From NCBI RefSeq assembly GCF_009755265.1, contig NZ_WPOO01000012.1, positions 1-64,000 of the forward strand: a stretch of 64,000 bases of DNA, read 5' to 3'. Below the pieces are notes generated by a model. It saw nothing but the letters and a program-made list of their open reading frames with translations, was not told the DNA's origin and did no database searches. Below, in pieces: positions 9,194 to 15,200 of the stretch (position 1 is the first letter of the stretch; each line of letters begins with the position of its first letter). The DNA comes from Adlercreutzia rubneri (GTDB lineage Bacteria > Actinomycetota > Coriobacteriia > Coriobacteriales > Eggerthellaceae). A program made the translations under genes and the position numbers.

Positions 9194-9412
9194 AGTATTG
9201 CTCCCTTCGATTGCAGGTTTCCGCAGCATTATAGCGCTCCTGCTTTCGCGTGCCCGTCCAACGTCTTCGAGCAGCGCCTTCCCTCCCCTTTTTCGCAGTT
9301 TCTCACGAAGCTTGAGCAGCCGCATTCGAGCTATTTCGTCACCAAATCCCCATTTCGGAGCCTTAAAAGCGCACATTTTTCTGCAAAAACGCGACATTAG
9401 CGGGAAAAGGGG

Positions 9413-9440
9413 TGTACAACCTGCGGTTTTCTATTATGAT
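9413..9440 (+). promoter_or_regulatory. Probable promoter of mihF
   Basis: TGTACA at 9413-9418 and TATGAT at 9435-9440 are separated by 16 bases and match four and five of six consensus positions. Transcription would begin near 9447, just before the long hairpin at 9461-9494. The rest of 9194-9412 is AT-rich at its right end and holds nothing else I can name. Confidence 0.5.
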
Positions 9441-9460
9441 CGTGTAGCTAAAAACGGAGA

Positions 9461-9494
9461 AACGCTGGTACCGAAGCCTTCTGGTACCAGCGTT
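9461..9494 (+). promoter_or_regulatory. Perfect 12-bp hairpin in the mihF leader
   Basis: AACGCTGGTACC at 9461-9472 pairs without mismatch to GGTACCAGCGTT at 9483-9494 around a ten-base loop. It ends 52 bases before the mihF start and has no T tract, so it is not a normal terminator. It may stabilise the leader mRNA or be a protein-binding palindrome. Confidence 0.55.
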
Positions 9495-9546
9495 CTTCGA
9501 GTGAAGGCCCTGTTAGAAGGGCACCGACTAGAGAAAGAGAAGTGAT

Positions 9547-9855
9547 ATGCCCGCACCTACCATGACCCCTGAGCAGCGCGCCGCCGCCCTCGAGAAGGCT
9601 CGCGTCGTTCGCGCCAAGCGCTCCGAGATCACCAACAAGCTCGCCATGGGTCTCACCACCCCGGCCGAGGTTCTCGATCAGATCGACGACCCGATCATCG
9701 GCCGCATGAAGGTCAAGGCTTTCGTGAACGCCCTGCCCGGCTTCGGCAAGGTGAAGACCGAGAAGCTCATGGAGGAGCTGGGCATTCCGGCCGAGCGTCG
9801 TCTGCAGGGCCTCGGCTCCAACCAGATGGCCGCTCTGAAGGCCGCCCTTTCCTAA
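9547..9855 (+). CDS. mihF: Actinobacterial-type integration host factor (mIHF)
   Basis: 102 residues, the family length. mIHF is a nucleoid protein of Actinomycetota, unrelated to HU/IHF, that bends DNA. The N-terminal basic helix ALEKARVVRAKRSEI is followed by the helix-two-turn-helix with ALPGFGKVKTEKLMEELGI, which contacts the DNA backbone. AGAGAAG precedes the ATG. A strong terminator follows. This gene is useful for taxonomy, because the family is largely limited to actinobacteria, including Coriobacteriia. Confidence 0.93.
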   Translation: MPAPTMTPEQRAAALEKARVVRAKRSEITNKLAMGLTTPAEVLDQIDDPIIGRMKVKAFVNALPGFGKVKTEKLMEELGIPAERRLQGLGSNQMAALKAALS

Positions 9856-9877
9856 GTCTCAACCGAGGCAATCTTGC

Positions 9878-9913
9878 AAGCGCCCGCCTATAATAGACGG
9901 GCGCTTTTGTTTT
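9878..9913 (+). terminator. Rho-independent terminator of mihF
   Basis: AAGCGCCCG at 9878-9886 pairs with CGGGCGCTT at 9898-9906, followed by a T-rich tail to 9913. It stands 22 bases after the mihF stop. Confidence 0.85.
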
Positions 9914-9926
9914 GGAAGGAACCGGC

Positions 9927-10940
9927 ATGCCCCTTATCTATGTAGACACATTGGAAGACCCACGGCTCGATGCGTTCGCGCGGCTGACCGAGGCTCAGCT
10001 GCGCAGTAAGCTGGAGCCGGAGCGTGCGCTGTTCATCGCCGAGTCGCAGAAGGTGATCGAACGGGCCTTCGAGGGCGGCATGGAACCGATCTCACTGCTC
10101 ATGGAAGAGAAGTGGCTACCCTCTATGGCTCCGCTCATCGAGCGCATGGAGGCGCGCCGGCAAGCACGGGCACGTGAGCTCGAAACGACGCAAACAGGGG
10201 CGCAAGGCGCTGCACCTGCACCGACCGGCGAACCCGAAACGCCCCTCGCGCAGTTGCCCTCCGGCCCCGACAGCCTGCCCGTGTTCGTGGCACCCCACGA
10301 CGAGCTTGCGCGCCTAACGGGCTTCGAGCTAACGCGCGGCGCCTTGGGTGCTTTCCGCCGCTCCGCCCTGCCCACCGTGGCCGACGTGCTGCGCGACGCG
10401 CGTCTGGTGGCCGTCCTCGAAGATATCACGAACCACACCAACGTCGGGGCTATCTTCCGCAGCGCGGCGGCCCTCGGAGTAGATGCCGTGCTCGTAAGTC
10501 CCGCCTGTTACGACCCGCTATACCGACGGGCCGTGCGCGTGTCTATGGGTGCCGTCTTCCAGGTGCCTTGGACGCGCATTGGCGATGAGGACGTGCCGAA
10601 CCGTCCCGGCTGCGGCACCTGGAGCGAGCAGGGCATCGCCGAGCTGCACGAGCACGGCTTCACCTGCGCCGCCATGGCGCTCTCCGACGACTCGGTGACC
10701 CCCGACGAGCTGAATGCGCTGCTGGCCGAGCGCGAGGCCGCAACCGGCACTCCGGCGAAGCTGGCGCTGCTGTTCGGCACCGAAGGCGAGGGGCTCTCCC
10801 CCGCCACCATCGCTCGCTGCGACTGCACCGTGCGCATCCCCATGGCCCATGGCGTCGATTCCCTGAACGTCGCCGCCTCCAGCGCCGTGGCCTTCTACGC
10901 CTTCCGCCGTTTGAGCCAGCTGGGGAGGAGACCGCAGTGA
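9927..10940 (+). CDS. SpoU/TrmH-family RNA 2'-O-methyltransferase
   Basis: 337 residues. The C-terminal half is a SPOUT knot methylase: motif 1 NHTNVGAIFRSAAALGV, motif 2 LLFGTEGEGLS and motif 3 IPMAHGVDSLNVAASSAVA, which bind S-adenosylmethionine. It would methylate a ribose in rRNA or tRNA. The N-terminal part resembles the substrate-binding domain of rRNA methylases, with an alanine/proline-rich insertion near residues 85-105. ATG 9927 follows GGAAGGAAC. The next gene overlaps its stop codon. The exact RNA target cannot be told. Confidence 0.85.
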   Translation: MPLIYVDTLEDPRLDAFARLTEAQLRSKLEPERALFIAESQKVIERAFEGGMEPISLLMEEKWLPSMAPLIERMEARRQARARELETTQTGAQGAAPAPTGEPETPLAQLPSGPDSLPVFVAPHDELARLTGFELTRGALGAFRRSALPTVADVLRDARLVAVLEDITNHTNVGAIFRSAAALGVDAVLVSPACYDPLYRRAVRVSMGAVFQVPWTRIGDEDVPNRPGCGTWSEQGIAELHEHGFTCAAMALSDDSVTPDELNALLAEREAATGTPAKLALLFGTEGEGLSPATIARCDCTVRIPMAHGVDSLNVAASSAVAFYAFRRLSQLGRRPQ

Positions 10941-11524
10941 GTTCCTTCGACTTCGGTCTTGCGACCTCCGCCCAGGATGGCACCGGAAAGAAGAACGAGA
11001 GCGCCGCTCAGAACGAGGCGGGGCCAAGTAGCCATACGAGCATGACGGGTCCGCGGAAGGCCCCTCGAAGCGTCAAGATCGCGACCTGGGCCGTACGGCT
11101 TTGCTTCGCCTTCGTATTCGTCGTGAACGTGCAGTGCGCGTTGGGCTTCGCGTTCGCGCCCGAGGTTTACATGGGCGCTTACGAGCTTTCCGGGGTGCCA
11201 GGCCGCGTGGGCATCCAGGGCATCGGCATCGCCTTCCTCATGTGGAACTGCACCTACCCGCTGGTCATTTGGCGCCCAGAACGCCATCGGGCCTTAGCCG
11301 GCGTCGTTCTGATCCAGCAGATCGTAGGCCTGGCCGGTGAGTCCGCCATTCGCGCCACCCTGCCCACCGGCCACGACCTCCTCGCCAGCAGCATCGATCT
11401 GTTCATCACCTTCGACGCTGTGGGCCTGCTTCTGATGGGCGCCTCGTGGGGCATCCTTCTCCTGCTCGAAAAGCACGCCAGACAATCCGATGGCCAAAAT
11501 GGAGGCAAAATTTCGAGTTGTTAG
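10937..11524 (+). CDS. Small integral membrane protein, unknown function
   Basis: 195 residues. The first 35 are polar, then about four hydrophobic helices follow: around VRLCFAFVFVVNVQCALGF, GIGIAFLMWNCTYPLVIW, VVLIQQIVGLAGE and DAVGLLLMGASWGILLLL. GTG 10937 overlaps the stop of the methylase gene and has GGGGAGGAG upstream, so the pair is co-translated. I do not recognise the family. Its last seven codons and stop fall inside the left arm of a 25-bp inverted repeat (11505-11671), so the present C-terminus may have been set by an insertion. An internal ATG at 11041 is a possible alternative start. Confidence 0.65.
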   Translation: MSSFDFGLATSAQDGTGKKNESAAQNEAGPSSHTSMTGPRKAPRSVKIATWAVRLCFAFVFVVNVQCALGFAFAPEVYMGAYELSGVPGRVGIQGIGIAFLMWNCTYPLVIWRPERHRALAGVVLIQQIVGLAGESAIRATLPTGHDLLASSIDLFITFDAVGLLLMGASWGILLLLEKHARQSDGQNGGKISSC

Positions 11525-11671
11525 GTGTTCCGCGAGGCGCCTTTGCCTATAAGTCCGCAATGTCTGAAGCATATGTATTGCTATTCATTATTTTTTATCA
11601 TATTTAGAGAAATTGGTCTTCTGGAGAAGCCAGTAGGGCAAGAGCCAACACCTAACAACTCGAAATTTCGC
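11505..11671. repeat. 167-bp AT-rich segment bounded by 25-bp inverted repeats
   Basis: The arms 11505-11529 and 11647-11671 are reverse complements with a single mismatch. Between them lie 117 AT-rich bases that do not resemble the neighbouring coding DNA. The stop codon of the upstream membrane protein gene is in the left arm. The form suggests a MITE-like non-autonomous element, or a very large hairpin. I see no clear target-site duplication. Confidence 0.6.
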
Positions 11672-11704
11672 ATCCGCTCGCTCGAATTTCCTGTCCCGAA
11701 AACG

Positions 11705-11733
11705 GGAAAGGATCGCGCGGGGCGATCCTTTCC
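11705..11733. terminator. Perfect 11-bp stem-loop downstream of htpG
   Basis: GGAAAGGATCG at 11705-11715 pairs with CGATCCTTTCC at 11723-11733 around a seven-base loop. It lies about 100 bases past the htpG stop on the minus strand and after the inverted-repeat segment. No long T tract is present. Confidence 0.5.
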
Positions 11734-11829
11734 AGGAGAGAGAAGGGGTTCTCGGGTTTGCTTAGTTCGCCGACACGGCGGCACGAGAGCGCGTCCGCGC
11801 CGGCAACCGCCGCTGATTGGCGGCTGGGC

Positions 11830-13818
11830 CTACTTCATCAGCTCAGCGACAGCCTGGGCGAAGGCGAGCGGGTTGTCGGGCAGAATGCCCTCCACGAGGA
11901 GTGCCTGGTCGAACAGAAGGCCCGCGTAGGTGCGCACCTTTTCGTCGTCGCCGGCCTCATGAGCCGCTTGCAGCGTGGCGAACACCGGGTGCTTGGCGTT
12001 CACTTCCAGCACCAGGTGCATCTCGGGCAACTCGTCAGTGCCCGGCTGGCTCTTCAGCACCTGCACCATGGCCAGCGACATGCCGCCCTCGCTCGTGACC
12101 ACGGCCGGCGCATCGGTGAGGCGGGTGGAAACGACGACGCGCTCCACCTTGCCGTCAAGCGCCTCCTGCATAATGCCGAACAGCTCGGCATTGGACTCGG
12201 TGGCCTCCTCGGCCTCCTTCTTCTCCTCATCGGTGGTAAGGCCCAGGTCCTCGGAGCCCACGTTCTTGATGAAGTAGGGCTGCTTGTTCTCCTCGTCGCC
12301 GTCCACCGCGTGCTCGCCGTAGGTGCCCATGGCCATCATGCAGAACTCGTCCACGTCCTGGTCGCACAGCAGCACGTCGTAGCCCTTGGCCAAAACCGTG
12401 GTCACGAGCGGCATGGCGGCCAGGCGCTCCAGCGAGTCGCCCGCGGCGTAGAAGATGGAGTCGGCACCGGCGGGAGCCGCGGCCAGATACTCGTCCAGGG
12501 TGATCATCTTCTGCTCCTTGGCGGAGTAGAACAGAAGCAGGTCGGCAAGCGTGTCCTTCGCCATGCCGTAGCTCTGGTAGATACCGAACTTCAGCGTACG
12601 GCCGAACTGCTTGAAGAACTCCTCGTAGGCCTCACGATCGTCGTCGCGCATATTCGCCAAGTCGGCCTTGATCTTCTTCTCGAGGCGCCGGGCGATGGCG
12701 CGCAGCTGACCGTTGTGCTGCAGCGTCTCGCGGGAGATGTTCAGCGTGAGGTCGGAGGAATCAACCACGCCGCGCACGAAGCCGAAGTAGTCGGGCAGAA
12801 GCTCCTCGCACTTGTCCATGATGAGCACGTTGGAGGAGTACAGGGCGAGCCCGCGCTTGTAGTCCTTCGAGTACATGTCCCACGGCGCGCGGCTCGGCAC
12901 GAACATGAGCGCGTCATAGTTGAGCGACCCTTCCGCGTGCACGGAGATAGTGCGGGCCGGGTTTTCGAAGTCGTGGAAGTCGGTCTTGTAGAACTCGTCG
13001 TACTCCTCCTGGGAGACCTCGGACTTCTTGCGCTTCCAGATGGGGACCATGGAGTTGATGGTCTCCACCTCGGTGTAGCTCTCCCACTGCGGCGCGGCCG
13101 GCTGGTCGCCCTCGGCCGGCTCGGGGGCCTCCACCTTGCGGCTCTTCGTCACTTCCATCTTGATAGGATAGCGCACGTAGTTGCTGTAGCGCTTGATGAG
13201 CTGCGTGAGCCCGTGCTCGCTGGCGAAGGTGCCGAAGGACTCGTCGGCGGTGTCGTCCTTCAGGTACACGATGACGTCGGTGCCATGCTCGGCGCGCTCG
13301 GCCGGCTTGATGTCGTAGCCGTCGATGCCGTCGGACTCCCAGGCCCAGGCCTCATCCGAGCCGATGGCGCGGGAGACGACGCGCACCTTCTTGCCCACCA
13401 TGAAGGCGGAATAGAAGCCGACGCCGAACTGGCCGATGATGTCCACATCGGTGAGGTCGTCGAGTCCCTTCGCCTCGCCGGGCTCGCTTTCAGCAGCAGC
13501 CTCGGCCTGGGCGGCCTTGAATTCGAAAGAGTCGGAATGGGCGATGGTGCCGAGGTTCTTGTCCAGCTCGTCTTTGGTCATGCCGATGCCGTTGTCGGAC
13601 ACCGTGACCGTGCGTTCGTCGGCGGAAAAGCCCACCGTGATGGCCAAGTCGTCGCGGCCCACGGCCACAGACGGATCGGTAAGGCTGCGGAAGTACAACT
13701 TGTCCACCGCGTCCGACGCATTGGAGATAAGCTCGCGTAGGAAGATCTCGCGATTGGTGTAGATGGAATTGATCATGAGGTCGAGCAGTTTCTTGCTCTC
13801 TGTCTTGAACTTGCGCAT
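11830..13818 (-). CDS. htpG: Chaperone HtpG (bacterial Hsp90)
   Basis: 662 residues. ATP-dependent cytoplasmic dimeric chaperone. The N-terminal GHKL ATPase domain shows RELISNASDAVDKL, VSDNGIGM and IGQFGVGFYSAFMV; the middle domain has YLKDD and the NISRETLQ segment; a dimerisation domain ends the protein. An insertion of about 20 acidic and alanine-rich residues around KAAQAEAAAESEPGEA lies in the ATPase domain after the lid start. ATG 13818 has AAGGAC upstream. A CIRCE operator and a good promoter lie upstream, so HrcA control is expected. Confidence 0.95.
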   Translation of the reverse strand: MRKFKTESKKLLDLMINSIYTNREIFLRELISNASDAVDKLYFRSLTDPSVAVGRDDLAITVGFSADERTVTVSDNGIGMTKDELDKNLGTIAHSDSFEFKAAQAEAAAESEPGEAKGLDDLTDVDIIGQFGVGFYSAFMVGKKVRVVSRAIGSDEAWAWESDGIDGYDIKPAERAEHGTDVIVYLKDDTADESFGTFASEHGLTQLIKRYSNYVRYPIKMEVTKSRKVEAPEPAEGDQPAAPQWESYTEVETINSMVPIWKRKKSEVSQEEYDEFYKTDFHDFENPARTISVHAEGSLNYDALMFVPSRAPWDMYSKDYKRGLALYSSNVLIMDKCEELLPDYFGFVRGVVDSSDLTLNISRETLQHNGQLRAIARRLEKKIKADLANMRDDDREAYEEFFKQFGRTLKFGIYQSYGMAKDTLADLLLFYSAKEQKMITLDEYLAAAPAGADSIFYAAGDSLERLAAMPLVTTVLAKGYDVLLCDQDVDEFCMMAMGTYGEHAVDGDEENKQPYFIKNVGSEDLGLTTDEEKKEAEEATESNAELFGIMQEALDGKVERVVVSTRLTDAPAVVTSEGGMSLAMVQVLKSQPGTDELPEMHLVLEVNAKHPVFATLQAAHEAGDDEKVRTYAGLLFDQALLVEGILPDNPLAFAQAVAELMK

Positions 13819-13944
13819 AGGTTCTTGTCCTTCTTTCCTTGGGGCGGAAGACGCATAACGTTCCTAGTGTAGGTCGCGCGCCGGCAGTCATCTCGCGGTG
13901 CATTCGGTCTGTACGGCAGTCGTTGACCGGCGGCGACAAAGGCG

Positions 13945-13983
13945 TTAGCAGTCTCCCTTATCGAGTGCTAACACCACATTCTA
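13945..13983 (-). promoter_or_regulatory. CIRCE operator at the htpG transcription start
   Basis: TTAGCAGTC at 13945-13953 and GAGTGCTAA at 13963-13971 are separated by nine bases. This is the CIRCE element (TTAGCACTC-N9-GAGTGCTAA) with one mismatch. On the minus strand the promoter reads TTGACT (14005-14000), 16 bases, TAGAAT (13983-13978), so the operator begins at the transcription start. CIRCE is the binding site of the heat-shock repressor HrcA. Confidence 0.88.
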
Positions 13984-14043
13984 CGCAGAAGGAAACCTAA
14001 GTCAATACCTATCAAGTTTTCTTTAAGTTTGGACGAGGGAAGC

Positions 14044-14119
14044 CTCTCAAAATGAGGTTTCAATTTTGAGAGGAAAGACAAGGGAGCATCCTATCAAAAT
14101 TGAAACCTCATTTTGATAG
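14044..14119. repeat. Nested palindromes: two hairpins that are also each other's inverse
   Basis: The first hairpin spans 14044-14072 (ten-base arms, nine-base loop) and the second 14091-14119 (same geometry). In addition 14047-14069 is the exact reverse complement of 14094-14116, so the loops are complementary to each other as well. The segment can fold either as two small hairpins or as one long stem with a 24-base loop. It borders the gene remnants at 14119-14310. Confidence 0.7.
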
Positions 14120-14205
14120 TGACGTTCGCCTCCTACAAGCGCTTCGAGCAAACAGGGGAGATCACCTTCCGCTCCCTGTGCAACATCGCTATCAGTTCCC
14201 CCTAA
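14119..14205 (+). pseudogene. Fragment of an XRE-type helix-turn-helix protein
   Basis: A 28-codon frame encodes ASYKRFEQTGEITFRSLCNIA, which closely resembles the recognition and following helix of XRE antitoxin-type regulators (…LRRFE-TGEISLESLL…). Nothing before or after in any frame continues the domain, so it is a remnant. It starts at the end of the nested palindromes. Confidence 0.5.
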
Positions 14206-14310
14206 ATCCGGGCCACCAAGTCCTCGGGCGACGGGAGCACACTGGCGTAGGCCGCAGGCAGCTCGTCGCCTAAACGGTACTCGCTCACGCCAATGGGCGC
14301 GCCCCCCGAC
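14202..14310 (-). pseudogene. Fragment resembling the C-terminus of a DUF1016/YhcG-type protein
   Basis: The minus strand encodes APIGVSEYRLGDELPAAY and then SVLPSPEDLVARI before a stop. This is like the last 30 residues of the DUF1016 (YhcG, PD-(D/E)XK nuclease-like) family, which commonly end with PIGVSEY..L...LP..L...LPS.E.L. The upstream part is missing, cut near the 31-bp palindrome at 14326-14356. The identification is from memory of the family, so moderate. Confidence 0.45.
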
Positions 14311-14325
14311 CAGCTCAATTTTTGC

Positions 14326-14356
14326 ACACAGTGTGTGCAAAAATTGCTTCGTCGAT
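14326..14356. repeat. 31-bp perfect palindrome
   Basis: Fifteen-base arms (CAATTTTTGCACACA and its exact complement) flank a single central G. It lies 16 bases beyond the PIN toxin stop codon on the minus strand. It could end the toxin-antitoxin transcript or mark the border of the scar region. Confidence 0.65.
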
Positions 14357-14372
14357 TACAGCCCCCTCCGCC

Positions 14373-14819
14373 CTAAAGCTGAACCTCACCGTAGTCGAGG
14401 CTGTGCTCTTCGCGCATGACGTTAAGCCACGCATCCGGGGACACCGCCGGAACCGTTGAGCGTGCGAATCCCTTGGCGTCGCGAGTGATGAGATAGTCGG
14501 CCCCCACCCTCTCGGCAGCAAGGGCAATCAGGCAATCCTCGAAGTCGTCCCAGCCGAGACGCGCCGCTCTCTCAAGGGAGGCGCCCGTAAGATCTACCGG
14601 CTCAATCACTGTGAGAGCTTTCAGGATCGCCGCCTGCAGCCGCGCCGAATCAACATAGCGGCTCAGGACGTAGAAGGCATCGACGACAGACTGGGAAGGA
14701 ACCCACAGCCGAGCATCACCAAAGAATCCGGCGATGACTACTTTCTGAGCTGAGAGGAAAAACGGCTCCTTGCGGCCCAGGTAGTCGATGAGCACATTGG
14801 TATCAAGCAAGAGATTCAT
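14373..14819 (-). CDS. PIN-domain toxin (VapC-like ribonuclease)
   Basis: 148 residues. The start MNLLLDTNVLIDYL carries the first catalytic aspartate (Asp6) of the PIN nuclease fold. Further acidic residues occur in WDDFEDCLIALAA and the last in DYLITRDAKGFA, giving the four-acid metal site expected of a Mg-dependent RNase. VapC-type toxins cleave tRNA or rRNA and are held inactive by the antitoxin. The gene overlaps the 3' end of the antitoxin gene by 17 bases, the usual coupled layout. The target RNA is unknown. Confidence 0.88.
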   Translation of the reverse strand: MNLLLDTNVLIDYLGRKEPFFLSAQKVVIAGFFGDARLWVPSQSVVDAFYVLSRYVDSARLQAAILKALTVIEPVDLTGASLERAARLGWDDFEDCLIALAAERVGADYLITRDAKGFARSTVPAVSPDAWLNVMREEHSLDYGEVQL

Positions 14820-15102
14820 AGCGCCCTCGCTTTCCGTCCCTCACGAGGGAGCGATAATCGCCATCGGGCGCCTCTCCCCTCCAATCGACATCGAGTGTCG
14901 AAGCGGCCAGAAAGGCATCCAACTCCTCCCGACTCGGCCGAGAAGCAGGAGCAGTCGTCGGCAGCTCCCGTCTCTCGAGAAGATAGTCGAAGGCACTGTT
15001 GATAAGATCGGACGTGTTCGCCCCCAGAGAGGCCAGCACGCCCTTCGAAGCATCTTTCTTCGCCTGCGGAACCCGCGCACTCACAAGAACACTTTCTGCC
15101 AT
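14803..15102 (-). CDS. Antitoxin of the PIN toxin (RelB/DinJ-like ribbon-helix-helix)
   Basis: 99 residues. The first 45 (ESVLVSARVPQAKKDASKGV, LGANTSDLINSAFDYLLE) look like the ribbon-helix-helix of RelB/DinJ antitoxins: a beta strand with ARV, then helix, turn, helix. The remainder is the toxin-wrapping tail. The ATG at 15102 is six bases from a 42-bp perfect palindrome that contains its GGGAGG ribosome site, so autorepression by the antitoxin is likely. It is transcribed ahead of the toxin. Confidence 0.82.
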   Translation of the reverse strand: MAESVLVSARVPQAKKDASKGVLASLGANTSDLINSAFDYLLERRELPTTAPASRPSREELDAFLAASTLDVDWRGEAPDGDYRSLVRDGKRGRYESLA

Positions 15103-15108
15103 AACAAC

Positions 15109-15150
15109 CTCCCATCGAATATGTTATACGTATAACATATTCGATGGGAG
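15109..15150. promoter_or_regulatory. 42-bp perfect palindrome, operator of the toxin-antitoxin operon
   Basis: The two 21-base arms 15109-15129 and 15130-15150 are exact complements with no spacer. The palindrome includes the Shine-Dalgarno sequence of the antitoxin gene and an AT-rich centre that could hold the -10 region. As RNA it would hide the ribosome site. It is a likely binding site for the ribbon-helix-helix antitoxin. Confidence 0.78.
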
Positions 15151-15200
15151 ATGGTCAAGGGCATAGGGGATCTAATCGCAAGCTCCCTAAGGCCCAGCAT

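Noticed and set aside
9889..9894. TATAAT in the loop of the mihF terminator, as a promoter for the rRNA methylase gene
   Set aside because: The only TTGCAA-like -35 is nine bases away, too close for a sigma-70 type promoter.
11758..13740. A 660-codon open frame on the plus strand
   Set aside because: It is antisense to htpG, rich in His, Leu, Val and Gly as expected for the shadow of a high-GC gene, and has no ribosome site or family match.
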